Shown: piece by piece, positions 27,093-37,055 of the stretch
Layout: every line of letters begins with the position of its first letter
How positions within the stretch are numbered: the first letter of the stretch is position 1
Assembly: GCF_000377745.1 (NCBI RefSeq)
Contig: NZ_KB898706.1
Location: forward strand, 1,144,249 to 1,208,248
From: Gilvimarinus chinensis DSM 19667
GTDB taxonomy: Bacteria; Pseudomonadota; Gammaproteobacteria; Pseudomonadales; Cellvibrionaceae
Length of the DNA: 64,000 nt
Reading direction: 5' to 3'
Program-made: the position numbers and the translations under genes
Notes under the pieces: generated by a model
What the model saw: only the letters and a program-made list of their open reading frames with translations
The model's database searches: none
Told to the model about the DNA's origin: nothing

Positions 27093-29687
27093 ATGCCACT
27101 GAGAAAAGTAACCAACTCCCTGAAAGCAGAGCTCAGTATATTGCGCCGCCGAGCGGCGTATATCGGCCTGTTGGTTATCTTTATCGTGCTAATCACCGAA
27201 TTCATATTGGAGAAATATTTTAAAGAAGCAGATATTCAAAACAAACAACTACAAGTTACCCAGCAGCTTACCGGCCTTAGCTCTAGGCTCAGCGGTCTTA
27301 TTAACAGCAACCTCTTTCTACTCAGCGGTTTATCCGCACATATCGGCATGAAGCCAGATATCACGCAAGCTGAGTTTGAAGCCTATGCCAGCAGTATTTT
27401 TCGCCAAGAGCCTCTGCTGGTAAACATGGCTGCAGCGCGAGACCTGATTATTACGCACATTTATCCCATAGAAACAAACCGCGCCGCTTTAGGACTTAAT
27501 TACCGCCTTACTGATACACAATGGAATGCCGTTAAAATGCTCGATAAACGCGGTGAAATGGTTGTCGCAGGGCCGCTCGATATGGTGCAAGGTGGAGAAG
27601 CCATAATCGGCCGCGTAACCGTCTTTACCGGCGATGATCAATTTTGGGGCATTACTTCCGCACCCATCTATACCCAAAAACTGTATCAGGCTGCCGGGCT
27701 TCTCAATGAAGACCTGTCCATCAAAATCGCCATCCGTGGTAAAGATGGGTACGGAAGAAATGGTGATGTATTTTATGGCGACGAGGCTCTATTTAATGAC
27801 CAACGAAGCATCACAACCACACTAGACGTTGGCTCCGGAAGCTGGCTGCTTGCAGCTCAACCTCGCAGCGGCTGGGAAGATGCATCAGGTACCATTTGGC
27901 TGTTGCGCATCTCTTTTACGGTGCTTGCTTTATTGCTCACCATCATTATCGGTTACCGTTATCGGCAATTTTATAACGAGAAAAATTTTCGCCAAACTAT
28001 TGAGAAAAATCAGGCACTACTACAGGAGGTCAGTAAAATAGCGTTGGTTGGGGGCTGGCAAATAACGCCCGAAAAAAATCAATTGCGCTTCACCTTATGG
28101 AATGACCAGACCGCCAAAGTATTTGGTATTAAAGTCGACAGTCAAAACCCTCTTACCGAAGAGGTATTGACACAACTCGACAAAACTCAAGCAAACCAGT
28201 TACGGGCCTACATCACGAATGCAACCTTAGGGCATACCTTCGATACCGAATTACAGGTGTCATCTACATCCGGCCGCTGGATTCGAATAATCGGCAAACC
28301 CATAGAAACATCTGAACCGCCATTTTCAGTGTTAGGTTCGGTTCAAGACATCACCGAGCGAAAACGGTTTACCGATAAAATTCAACATCAAGCGATTTAC
28401 GATCAACTAACGGGCCTACCTAACCGTTTGTTATTTAATAATCGTCTCAACAAAACGTTAACCAAATGCCATCGAGACAAACAAAAAGTAGCCGTTCTTT
28501 TTATTGATCTGGATCATTTCAAACCCGTTAACGACAACTTAGGACACAACGCAGGCGATCTTCTGTTAAAAGAAGTTGGCCACAGAATCAAACACTGTAT
28601 CCGGCAATCAGATACGGTCGCCCGATACAGTGGTGATGAATTTATTGTCATACTTAATGACATTAAAGAAACAAAAGTTCCAGTTTCTATCGCACAAAAT
28701 ATTATCGATGCTATAAGCGCACCCTTTACGCTAGATAAACATAAGGTTTACTGCGGTGCCAGTATTGGCATTTCAATGTTTCCCGACGACGGCAATACCG
28801 TGGAAGATCTGGTTTCCAATGCAGACCAGGCCATGTATGAAGTCAAAAGAAATGGTAGAAACGGATGGCAGTTTTTTACTAAGACAATGCAAGTAATTTC
28901 AGAAAAGCGTCATTCACTGAGCAATAAATTAGTTCACGCTATTCAAAATAACGAATTCAGTGTCGTTTATCAGCCCATCATTGATTTAACTGAAAATAAA
29001 ATTAAAAAATGCGAAGCACTGGTGAGGTGGAATCACAATGGCGAATGGATACCAACCGATGAATTCATCAGCCTCGCTGAAGAAACAGGCCGTATCAATG
29101 AGATTGACCGTTTTGTCTTACAGGCCTCCAGCCATTACATCAACACGCTTTCGAAGAAATTCGATTACCCTATTGCGCTTTCCATTAATGTCTCCCCGCG
29201 TGTTTTTTCCAGCAAAGACAACGCACTGGACCAATGGTTGGCTCTATTAACGCGAGCATCCCAGCATCTCGATATTACCGTCGAGATCACAGAACGCCTG
29301 CTTATTGAAGAGTCAGATAGAATCATGTGGGTGTTAACTCGAATTAAATCTCTGGGGGTAACCATTGCTATCGACGATTTCGGCACCGGCTATTCCTCAC
29401 TGAGCTACCTCACTAAATTTCCCATTGATATCATTAAAATTGACCAGTCCTTTATTAAAAAGCTGGGGGATGTGCGAATTCCTGAAGCGCTGACGGAAAG
29501 CATGATCGCCCTCTCTCACAAACTGTCGCTCGAAGTGGTTGCCGAGGGTGTGGAGACCACGCAACAATTGACCATGCTCAAAGGATGGAACTGCGATTAT
29601 GGTCAAGGTTACTATTTTGCTAAGCCACTTTCTGAAAAAGATTTTAGCCAGTGCATTCAAAGCCAGGTTGAAGCATTACAAATATAA
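27093..29687 (+). CDS. CHASE-PAS-GGDEF-EAL cyclic-di-GMP signalling protein
   Basis: An 864-residue membrane sensor. An N-terminal TM helix (YIGLLVIFIVLITEFILE), an extracytoplasmic CHASE domain (about 60-270) and a second TM helix (LLRISFTVLALLLTIIIGY) are followed by a PAS domain (about 315-430), GGDEF and EAL. The GGDEF motif is SGDEF, with Ser replacing the first Gly, and the RxxD site is RQSD. The EAL domain is intact: EALVRW, ITERLL, IDDFGTGYSSL, KIDQSFI and VAEGVET. It is probably a phosphodiesterase with a weakened or regulatory GGDEF domain. The ATG at 27093 has GAGG 9 bases upstream; the TTG at 27078 is less likely. Confidence 0.92.
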   Translation: MPLRKVTNSLKAELSILRRRAAYIGLLVIFIVLITEFILEKYFKEADIQNKQLQVTQQLTGLSSRLSGLINSNLFLLSGLSAHIGMKPDITQAEFEAYASSIFRQEPLLVNMAAARDLIITHIYPIETNRAALGLNYRLTDTQWNAVKMLDKRGEMVVAGPLDMVQGGEAIIGRVTVFTGDDQFWGITSAPIYTQKLYQAAGLLNEDLSIKIAIRGKDGYGRNGDVFYGDEALFNDQRSITTTLDVGSGSWLLAAQPRSGWEDASGTIWLLRISFTVLALLLTIIIGYRYRQFYNEKNFRQTIEKNQALLQEVSKIALVGGWQITPEKNQLRFTLWNDQTAKVFGIKVDSQNPLTEEVLTQLDKTQANQLRAYITNATLGHTFDTELQVSSTSGRWIRIIGKPIETSEPPFSVLGSVQDITERKRFTDKIQHQAIYDQLTGLPNRLLFNNRLNKTLTKCHRDKQKVAVLFIDLDHFKPVNDNLGHNAGDLLLKEVGHRIKHCIRQSDTVARYSGDEFIVILNDIKETKVPVSIAQNIIDAISAPFTLDKHKVYCGASIGISMFPDDGNTVEDLVSNADQAMYEVKRNGRNGWQFFTKTMQVISEKRHSLSNKLVHAIQNNEFSVVYQPIIDLTENKIKKCEALVRWNHNGEWIPTDEFISLAEETGRINEIDRFVLQASSHYINTLSKKFDYPIALSINVSPRVFSSKDNALDQWLALLTRASQHLDITVEITERLLIEESDRIMWVLTRIKSLGVTIAIDDFGTGYSSLSYLTKFPIDIIKIDQSFIKKLGDVRIPEALTESMIALSHKLSLEVVAEGVETTQQLTMLKGWNCDYGQGYYFAKPLSEKDFSQCIQSQVEALQI

Positions 29688-29898
29688 GACTTTAATCGGC
29701 GTATTTTGTCGGCATAAGTTATTCTTCGAAGCTTCGTGACGCCCTTCACGTTCACTCAACAACAATTACCAAAACTTATTGATATTTTTGGTAATTATTT
29801 TACCATCCCTCCCTCTTAGAATAAGTATAAAAATTAGCCATCTGATAGATGGTCTATGCCACACAATAAAAACCCGCAGGATTTAAAGGAATAAGACC

Positions 29899-31278
29899 AT
29901 GCAACCGTACCTTCCGTTATTCTCAGCCATCTTATTATGGGTAGCCGCACACAATGTTTTAGCGACTACTCCTGTGGAGCAGCGCATTATCGATGAAGCA
30001 CTGACACCACTGTTTGGTTTGCACCGCGCCTCCACCAGCTCCGGCAAAGTCATCCCTGAGCACCAGTTTGACAATGCGCAGGTCTGCGGTGCTTGCCACA
30101 CCGATATTTACAAAGAGTGGCGCTCCTCAATCATGTCTCACGCCTGGGATGATCCTATTTATCGTGCCTTGCTTGCCCGCGCCAGCAAGGCAACCGGCGG
30201 TGAATTAGACAGCTTCTGCACCGGCTGCCACACGCCAACGGGTCTGGTATCGGGTAAGGTCAGCACAGCTGATAACCAAAACCCGCCCGACATTCACACC
30301 CCCGAAACTGATATGCCTGGGGTCGACTGCGAAGCCTGCCACAACATCAACGCCATCAGTGGCCTGGACAATGGAGCCTATGTCATCAATGACGCAGGCG
30401 CCGCCAAATTAAAATACGGCCCAAGACAAGAAGCCAGTTCGCCATATCATCAAACGGCCTATTCAGAACTGCACACAGACTCCAAGATGTGCGCCAGCTG
30501 TCACAATGTCACCCACCCCACCAATGGTGTACCCGTAGAACGTACTTATGACGAGTGGTTTGAAAGCCCTTATCGCCAAGCCGGGATTGATTGCCAGGAT
30601 TGCCATATGAAAGGCTCGCCGGGCAAAAGCGCCATTATGGGCCCCGATCGTCCGGACCGTGCCACTCACTGGTTTGCCGGTGGCAATACCACCATACTCG
30701 AACACTTTGGCCGTAAGGAAAATGCTGAAAATGCCCGCCAACTGTTACGCACCAGTGCCACCGTAGAGCTGGTCGATAACTCTGGACTTGAGCCCGGAGG
30801 CTATGCCGCTGTCACCTTTAAAGTCACCAATACTGGCGCTGGACACAAACTTCCCACAGGCTTTCCCGAGGGCCGGGAAGTGTGGCTGGATTTTTCCGTG
30901 ACCGATGCAAACGGCAAAGAAATTTATCGCTTAGGGCAAGTGAAAGACGGTAAAACCGAACCGGGCACCAAGAATTTTATGGTGAAACTCGGGGATAAAG
31001 ACGGCAAAAAAGTCGAGGTGGAAGTCTGGCGCATCACCCACATTATGTCGGATAACCGCATTCTACCCAAAGGCCACGCTATGGTGGATTACCGCTTTTC
31101 CATACCGAAAGCCGCCCAGCCACCATTTCGACTAACCGCAACATTGCACTATTGGCCTTTCTCTCAGGCGTTTGCCGATGAGCTGCTTGGTCCAGGCGAA
31201 ATAGACGTTATTGTCGAAACCATTACCCAGTTTACGTCACTTGTGGGCGAACCAAAGGCCGAGGTTGCCGCGCGCTGA
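29899..31278 (+). CDS. Exported five-heme cytochrome c (c554-like)
   Basis: A 459-residue periplasmic protein with signal peptide MQPYLPLFSAILLWVAAHNV (cleavage near LATT). Five heme-attachment motifs are visible in order: CGACH, CTGCH, CEACH, CASCH and CQDCH. The N-terminal half resembles the cytochrome c554 family, and the C-terminal half (VTNTGAGHKLPTGFPEGREV) is a beta-sandwich-like region found in such proteins. The electron partners are not encoded beside it, so its role is uncertain. AAAGGA lies about 10 bases before the ATG. Confidence 0.88.
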   Translation: MQPYLPLFSAILLWVAAHNVLATTPVEQRIIDEALTPLFGLHRASTSSGKVIPEHQFDNAQVCGACHTDIYKEWRSSIMSHAWDDPIYRALLARASKATGGELDSFCTGCHTPTGLVSGKVSTADNQNPPDIHTPETDMPGVDCEACHNINAISGLDNGAYVINDAGAAKLKYGPRQEASSPYHQTAYSELHTDSKMCASCHNVTHPTNGVPVERTYDEWFESPYRQAGIDCQDCHMKGSPGKSAIMGPDRPDRATHWFAGGNTTILEHFGRKENAENARQLLRTSATVELVDNSGLEPGGYAAVTFKVTNTGAGHKLPTGFPEGREVWLDFSVTDANGKEIYRLGQVKDGKTEPGTKNFMVKLGDKDGKKVEVEVWRITHIMSDNRILPKGHAMVDYRFSIPKAAQPPFRLTATLHYWPFSQAFADELLGPGEIDVIVETITQFTSLVGEPKAEVAAR

Positions 31279-31697
31279 TTACCTCTCAAGGCTACTAAAG
31301 GGGCGGTTTGGCCGCCTTAGCGGATAATGGGGTGTGCGTACTGGAAAGCAACTAAAGCTTTAAATAAAACAGATCAATGTACGAGGAAAACCGTTGGCGA
31401 TCTCACCGACAAAATTATTTTTCTATTCACAATACACAAGTCAAAGACGAGATTCCGCTGCTGTGACAGCAGCGGACGCTTAACAAACTCTTCATCGTCA
31501 TCAGTGAAATTTACATCGGCTTCTGACCATATCGACAACGGAATCTCGAGCTTGGTCTTAAGATATGCAATAATTGTTTTAAGGAAAGTGCTATTCTCTA
31601 TAGCTTTACCAATCAATACAGAGAATCACGCATACTGGCTTAAAAATTGGTTGTAATAATAATTGCCTATTTATGATTCATAACAATGATGTAGAAA
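31279..31697. other. 419-base gap with hairpins and no convincing gene
   Basis: GGCGG (31302-31306) and CCGCC (31312-31316) form a weak terminator-like hairpin after the cytochrome gene. A 21-base near-perfect palindrome, CCGCTGCTG-TGA-CAGCAGCGG, lies around 31459-31480. Overlapping open frames on both strands (31327-31656 plus, 31374-31616 minus) have no ribosome binding site and no recognisable family. The last 100 bases should hold the promoter of the AraC-type gene. Base composition turns AT-rich here and stays so to about 34450. Confidence 0.5.
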
Positions 31698-32825
31698 ATG
31701 ACCACTCTGTATTTTAATTTGAATGATGTAATTTTAATTTTATCCATCGGTTTAAGTATCGTCTTGGCGTTATCACAACCGCTATTAACAACAAAACTGC
31801 CTATTTCCAAATACTTACTCGCTGCTTTTTTTATTTCTATCGCACTGGCTGATATTAGTATTCTTTTGCTTTGGAACGATCATTTACCAAAATCGGACTT
31901 GGTCAACGTACTAACCCCCTACCTTTATGCACCCGTTATTTTGCTAAAAGGCCCTATATTAGTGCTTTACGTGACCAGTATTACGCACGACGACTTTCGT
32001 ATCACCGCAAAGGATTGGTTACATTTATTACCGTCATTACTCGTCGTAGCAGTTATTGCTATTTTCGGAATTGATAATCAATTGCTGCGGTTAGATACCT
32101 TCGGTATAGACAGTGCAGTTTATCGCGCCGTGGATTTCATTTGGTGGTTCGTTAAAATCACACCCTTTTGTTATTTTATTTACGCACTGTATATCGTAAG
32201 GCGATATCATCGAACGGTATTTTCACATAACTCAGAAGTAAATGAGCAAGCCATTGTTTGGCTATATTTACTGACGATCGCTTTTATTTGCTCCGCAGCC
32301 TGGTCGCTGATGCTGAGCTTTCTAGCGGTTATCTATCGATTACCTCTTGGTATAACCGATAACTACATTAACTTTATTCTTTTGATAGCGCTGTTTTTCT
32401 ATAGCGTATCTCATGCCCAGCAACTCACCACTACAAAAGGCTCGCGGAAAACACAATCCCAATCTAACGACAATATCGACAACCTTATTGGAAAAATAAT
32501 GAGCGGTATTACAGAACAGAAGCTCTATTTAAAACCCAATATCAATGTTGAACAGTTCTCGGAAATGATCGGGCTTCCGTATCGAGATGTATCCTTCGCA
32601 ATAAACAGGGCTTTTGATAGAAACTTCTTTGAATTTATAAACACTTATCGGGTAGAAGAAGCGAAGCGTTATCTGGGCGATAAAGACCACTTACATATGT
32701 CGGTCATGGAAATTTTATTGGAATCTGGTTTTAACAGTAAATCCTCGTTTCAACGATTTTTCAAACGTTTGACCGGAGAATCGCCAACAGAATATCGAAA
32801 TCGAGTGATCAGCCAGAATCAGTAA
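31698..32825 (+). CDS. Membrane-bound AraC family regulator
   Basis: A 375-residue regulator with about six or seven N-terminal TM helices (for example VILILSIGLSIVLALS and YLLAAFFISIALADISILLL) and a C-terminal AraC DNA-binding domain (about 275-375). The first helix-turn-helix covers INVEQFSEMIGLPYRDVSFA and the second VMEILLESGFNSKSSFQRFF followed by KRLTGESPTEYR. Such membrane AraC proteins often lie near TonB receptors and sugar-use genes in marine gammaproteobacteria, so it may control the convergent glycan locus. It abuts the sulfotransferase gene tail to tail with no gap. Confidence 0.9.
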   Translation: MTTLYFNLNDVILILSIGLSIVLALSQPLLTTKLPISKYLLAAFFISIALADISILLLWNDHLPKSDLVNVLTPYLYAPVILLKGPILVLYVTSITHDDFRITAKDWLHLLPSLLVVAVIAIFGIDNQLLRLDTFGIDSAVYRAVDFIWWFVKITPFCYFIYALYIVRRYHRTVFSHNSEVNEQAIVWLYLLTIAFICSAAWSLMLSFLAVIYRLPLGITDNYINFILLIALFFYSVSHAQQLTTTKGSRKTQSQSNDNIDNLIGKIMSGITEQKLYLKPNINVEQFSEMIGLPYRDVSFAINRAFDRNFFEFINTYRVEEAKRYLGDKDHLHMSVMEILLESGFNSKSSFQRFFKRLTGESPTEYRNRVISQNQ

Positions 32826-34412
32826 CTACTCATACACTATACCCTCTCGCTGCAACAGATGCTTAACCTCATCTAAATGATCAGCGTAGCGGCGCCATTG
32901 AGAAATAGCGTTTGTATGTATTTTTTCACGTACCTGTAGCGAACTCGCTGTCGCTACAGGGGCGCTGTTTTTTTCAATCGAAAGATAATCTGAACACCAG
33001 GTCAAACGACAGAAATCAAATAGCTTTTTCGATTCTTTCTCTGGATCTCTAACGAGGTTCTCATAGTTCAGTAGGTAAAACCTATCTGGATAACTCTTAC
33101 GTAAACGCTGAGTAAGATTGCGAAAAAAAAGATAAAACCTTGCCGTATCAATTAACGATAATGAATAGTTAAAGCCTCCATCTGAAAAACTAAAAAGCTG
33201 TCTATAGTTGCCGACTATCGTATCCAAAGGATGACGATCCAAGCATACAATAACGCTGTTATCTATGCACTTTAGAATCTGATCAGCCAATAGGATATTC
33301 ATTGGCAGTTTATCAATCAGAGTTTCTCCATTCTTATTAAGATAACTTGTATTGCTTCGATACAAACGACCGACTTCTCTGCTTATATTATCTTCTAATT
33401 CTTGTACACAACCATTGGTAATAAATTGTGTTGATGCTTCGCCGAGGACCTTCTTTAAACTGGTTCGAAAGCAGGGTAACTCCCCACCTGATACAACATT
33501 ATCAGCACTGCTTAAAATACGATCTACCAGAGTGGTTCCTGTTCTCGGCATACCCGTAACAAAAATATTGTCAACGTGATTTATCTTGGCAACAGAGTAA
33601 GAAGGTCTTGCGACAATCTTATCCAAGATTACCTTATTGTAGTCAAAATCGTACTTCATAACATGGCGTAAAGCGCCTTTGTGTGCTGCCAAAACGCTGA
33701 ATGCCTTGGAGTAATCGCCTATCGATTCCAACTCTTTTGCTATAGCATGAGCGATATGTAACCTGGCCTCTGGGTTTTTGCTTTTCTCTTGGATCCCGGT
33801 CAATTCAGAAATTCGATCCGGAATGTCTGCATCTACACTGTTCTTTTTTGTATTTAATAAAGACAGTGCCGCTTGAGACTTTTCAAAATAGGGTTTAATT
33901 GAAACGGACTTCTCTAACGCCTCTCTTGCCTTCTCAAACTCGCCCAAATACTTATAGCACGTTGATAAATTAAACCAAACCAAAGCGCTATTAGCATCCA
34001 ACTGAACAAGCCTTTGATAACAACGACATGCTTCAGTGTAAAGGTTCAAGCGATTGTACGTCGTAGCGACTGTATCAACCAGCTCGGGGGTTTCCGTAGT
34101 CTCAACGTCGATGGTTTGCAATTCTTGATGAGCCATAAGCATGTCGCCACACAAAACCAATGCCCGTGCATAGTAGGCCCTAAAGAGAAGATTATCCGGA
34201 TCATTGCTAACGATCTTATGCAGCAACTCAACTTCTTTTTGATAGTTTCCATATTTATGAGCTATGTAGCTCAATAAGTAGCTGGCAGTTACATGTTCCG
34301 GCTCCTTCTGTAAAATTTTTCCTAACAGTTGGTAAGCCGTTTCATCGCGCCCCTCCTTGAGCGCTTCTTTTGCTAAGCCTTCTAACTGATTGACAGATGG
34401 CGATGTCAACAA
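32826..34412 (-). CDS. TPR-repeat sulfotransferase
   Basis: A 528-residue cytoplasmic protein. Residues about 5-190 form tetratricopeptide repeats (LLGKILQKEPEHVTASYLL, LVWFNLSTCYKYLGEFEKA), a protein-binding scaffold. The C-terminal domain is a PAPS-dependent sulfotransferase: the 5'-phosphosulfate loop is GMPRTGTT at 287-294, and the 3'-phosphate region is CLDRHPLDTIVGNYRQLF. The TPR part suggests a protein target. It is next to the GH20-TonB locus on the same strand, 43 bases downstream of the GH20 gene, so co-transcription is likely. The substrate is unknown. Confidence 0.87.
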   Translation of the reverse strand: MLTSPSVNQLEGLAKEALKEGRDETAYQLLGKILQKEPEHVTASYLLSYIAHKYGNYQKEVELLHKIVSNDPDNLLFRAYYARALVLCGDMLMAHQELQTIDVETTETPELVDTVATTYNRLNLYTEACRCYQRLVQLDANSALVWFNLSTCYKYLGEFEKAREALEKSVSIKPYFEKSQAALSLLNTKKNSVDADIPDRISELTGIQEKSKNPEARLHIAHAIAKELESIGDYSKAFSVLAAHKGALRHVMKYDFDYNKVILDKIVARPSYSVAKINHVDNIFVTGMPRTGTTLVDRILSSADNVVSGGELPCFRTSLKKVLGEASTQFITNGCVQELEDNISREVGRLYRSNTSYLNKNGETLIDKLPMNILLADQILKCIDNSVIVCLDRHPLDTIVGNYRQLFSFSDGGFNYSLSLIDTARFYLFFRNLTQRLRKSYPDRFYLLNYENLVRDPEKESKKLFDFCRLTWCSDYLSIEKNSAPVATASSLQVREKIHTNAISQWRRYADHLDEVKHLLQREGIVYE

Positions 34413-34455
34413 TGTACTTCTCCCTGCTGAGGGCTACATATAAAAATCATTAATA

Positions 34456-36990
34456 TTAATCACTAATAGATACGGGCCGACTAACCTTATTGCCAAAGCG
34501 TGAGCGATAGGTGGCAGCTTTTGAAAAAGTACGGTGATTTTTCTCAATAGGCTTCCAGGTTTCGCCGGAATTTACGCTAACCTCATAAGTTACCAGAGGC
34601 AGCGAACTATTCAAACTAACCCTTTCTCGTTCGACTTTTACGCCTGGTGGAGGTACATAAAACTGAATACCAGACTTATCTAACTTGGGTAAATCTCGAT
34701 ACGCTATAATTGATAAAAATCGTTGCCAATCTTCCCGATATTCTTCACTCTTACCTTCTTTATCTTCCCACTCAGCCTTATGCCAGGCACGTTCTGCCAA
34801 AGCCATTAGCCGGGGGAAAATCATATTTTCCACGCTTTCTTGAGTACGCAAGGTTTCAGTCCATAGCTGGCCTTGCATGCCCAAGATATTCTCTGGCCGT
34901 TCTAGCGGAACATGCAGCTTATTGGTCAGCTTTTCCAGGTTATCAATGTTAGCGCCGCTAAACGTCTTGCTGGCATTGGCATAGAGATCATCTGGGCGAA
35001 AGCCAAACACTTTCTGCAGATCCGTATAGCGAGTTGCCCAGTTATAGCCTCGCGCATCTGGGCTACTTTCATGTGGGTGATCAAAATACAGGTGGGTGGC
35101 TGACGATAAAACTACCTGATACCCTGCATTGGCCAGTAAGTAGGCTCGATCTGAAACACCAAGCTCCCAGATATTATCCCAAGCGTTGGCAATAACACTT
35201 TTATTTTCTAGGTTTTTTCTCAGAAAGGTTGTGTTTTTATCGTACATCAAGCCATCTTCCCATCCCGCAATTGCCATACCACGATCACTGGCAAGCTTAG
35301 CAACGCGCTTTACAAAGTAGGGCTTTAGATCATCAACACCAACAATATCGGAACCTGGATTATTGAAAAGATTCTCACATACAGGTGACTGCTCCCACGA
35401 GCCGCGCCCCACTTCATCACCTCCCATATGGAAAGTTTTTAAAGGTGTTCCCGCGTCGCGATGCATTCGCTGCAACTCGTACATAATCTTATCGATAAAG
35501 TGATAGGTCGATTCCATGCAGACATTAATGGAGTTATCGCTATAACTTTGAACGGTTAAATATTCCGATTGATCTTCCGGATCAGAAAGTAAGTAGCGCT
35601 CAGCCTCTCGCTCACCAGCCGTATTAAGTAGTTTTCGATAACGCGCTTTCATAGACACTATTGCGGCACGAGCGTGTCCTGGCATATCAATTTCAGGAAT
35701 AATTTCAATGTTTCTATCACTCGCGTATCGAACGAGATCAATATAATCTTGACGAGATAGATATTGATTTTTTTCAGCCGAGTTTGGTCCACTGCCCAAC
35801 TGTGTTAATAAGCAACGATTTTCAAGTGGGTCGAAGCAACGATTTGCACCAACATCGGCAAGCTCTGGAAGGCCCGGTATTTCCAAACGCCAGCCTTCGT
35901 CATCGGTCAGGTGCAAATGCAGCTTGTTAAGCTTATAACGCCCCATTTGCTCAATCAGGGTAACAATGGTCTGTTTACCGTGGAAATTTCGCGCGAGATC
36001 GTAATGCATACCCCGCCACTGATACCGAGGCTCATCAAAAATTCTAACCGCCGGTACAGAGATTACATTGTTTTTGGCGTTTAAAGGCAGCAGCTTTATT
36101 AAGCTTTGTACACCATAAAAGATACCGGCTTTGTCCCCCGCCCTGATGGTGATTTTGTTGCTTTTTATATCGAGTTCATAGTGCTCACCAGCTTTTGAGC
36201 TGGGGTCAATCACTAAATTGATGGAATTATCTGTTGCAGGCTCTTTGCGCTCTGTAAGCGTTGCCCCCAACAAGGAAAGCTCTTGCTTTAAGTAATCGAC
36301 AGAAAACTGCAATCCACCACTTTGATAAAGCGACCAGTGGCTATCAATTTTCGCTTGTCCCTTACTTACATGCATTTCTTTCGGTGAGGGGATGATTCCT
36401 ACAATGTCATTGGTAGCAGACACACCCGAATTATGGTCATAACGACTCTCGGGTGTCGCCACCAGATAAAGATCCAATTCTGGTTCGTTGAACCTCAAGT
36501 ATTGCTCAGGCTTTACCAATTGCTCAGAAAACTCTTTCGGGTCCTCCTTCGCCGTGCTTGCAAAAACATAGGGTTTACCGTTCTCATCAACAATAAATGC
36601 ATTAGGCATAAAATAGCTGTAGCTGGAAATATAGCCTACCGCTTCAAACTCTATGCGCTTAGTCTCTCCGCTGGAAATTCCCGTAAAGGCTTTCGTAGGT
36701 GATAGTCTGTATAAGTCTCCCTGAACACGTTCGAGCGTAAATTCATCAGAGCCTATAGCCGTTACCCGTCTGACAAAGTGAATATAAATTTCCCACGGTT
36801 TGTCGCCCGATGGAAGACTCTGTGATGAAATGTTATTGATTTCAAAAAAGGCTTTGAATTTCCCGGCTGGTAAAAAATTGCTGGTTACCCCAAAAGTAAC
36901 ATCAGCTTTGTCAGCAAATTCTTGATGATCAAACGCATAGGCACTTTGCAGAACAAACCAGCCAAGCATCATCATTAATATTTTCTTCAT
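34456..36990 (-). CDS. GH20 beta-N-acetylhexosaminidase
   Basis: An 844-residue exported enzyme (signal peptide MKKILMMMLGWFVLQSAYA) that removes terminal GlcNAc or GalNAc by substrate-assisted catalysis. Domain order: an N-terminal CHB_HEX carbohydrate-binding domain (about 25-185), a GH20b domain (195-320), the GH20 TIM barrel (about 323-720) with catalytic Asp525-Glu526 in HMGGDEVG, and a C-terminal CHB_HEX_C domain. The conserved WRGMHYDLARNFHGK and HLHLTDDEGWRLEIPG are intact. The set with a secreted GH18-like protein and a TonB receptor points to uptake and trimming of chitin oligosaccharides or GlcNAc-containing glycans. Confidence 0.96.
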   Translation of the reverse strand: MKKILMMMLGWFVLQSAYAFDHQEFADKADVTFGVTSNFLPAGKFKAFFEINNISSQSLPSGDKPWEIYIHFVRRVTAIGSDEFTLERVQGDLYRLSPTKAFTGISSGETKRIEFEAVGYISSYSYFMPNAFIVDENGKPYVFASTAKEDPKEFSEQLVKPEQYLRFNEPELDLYLVATPESRYDHNSGVSATNDIVGIIPSPKEMHVSKGQAKIDSHWSLYQSGGLQFSVDYLKQELSLLGATLTERKEPATDNSINLVIDPSSKAGEHYELDIKSNKITIRAGDKAGIFYGVQSLIKLLPLNAKNNVISVPAVRIFDEPRYQWRGMHYDLARNFHGKQTIVTLIEQMGRYKLNKLHLHLTDDEGWRLEIPGLPELADVGANRCFDPLENRCLLTQLGSGPNSAEKNQYLSRQDYIDLVRYASDRNIEIIPEIDMPGHARAAIVSMKARYRKLLNTAGEREAERYLLSDPEDQSEYLTVQSYSDNSINVCMESTYHFIDKIMYELQRMHRDAGTPLKTFHMGGDEVGRGSWEQSPVCENLFNNPGSDIVGVDDLKPYFVKRVAKLASDRGMAIAGWEDGLMYDKNTTFLRKNLENKSVIANAWDNIWELGVSDRAYLLANAGYQVVLSSATHLYFDHPHESSPDARGYNWATRYTDLQKVFGFRPDDLYANASKTFSGANIDNLEKLTNKLHVPLERPENILGMQGQLWTETLRTQESVENMIFPRLMALAERAWHKAEWEDKEGKSEEYREDWQRFLSIIAYRDLPKLDKSGIQFYVPPPGVKVERERVSLNSSLPLVTYEVSVNSGETWKPIEKNHRTFSKAATYRSRFGNKVSRPVSISD

Positions 36991-37055
36991 AAAATCCTGC
37001 TGTTTATCGTGAGTTCACGTGTGCTTAATCTGTGGTGATTCGACAGAGTCAAACC

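Noticed and set aside
31374-31616. 80-residue minus-strand frame with an acidic stretch (TDDDEEF)
   Set aside because: The composition is protein-like but the start is a TTG without a ribosome binding site, and no family is recognisable.
31327-31656. 109-residue plus-strand frame between the cytochrome and AraC genes
   Set aside because: No ribosome binding site, odd composition, and overlaps an equally unsupported minus-strand frame; kept only as gap content.
37016-37021. CACGTG core upstream of the GH20 gene as a third parS
   Set aside because: Flanking bases do not match TGTTxx...xxAACA on either side.
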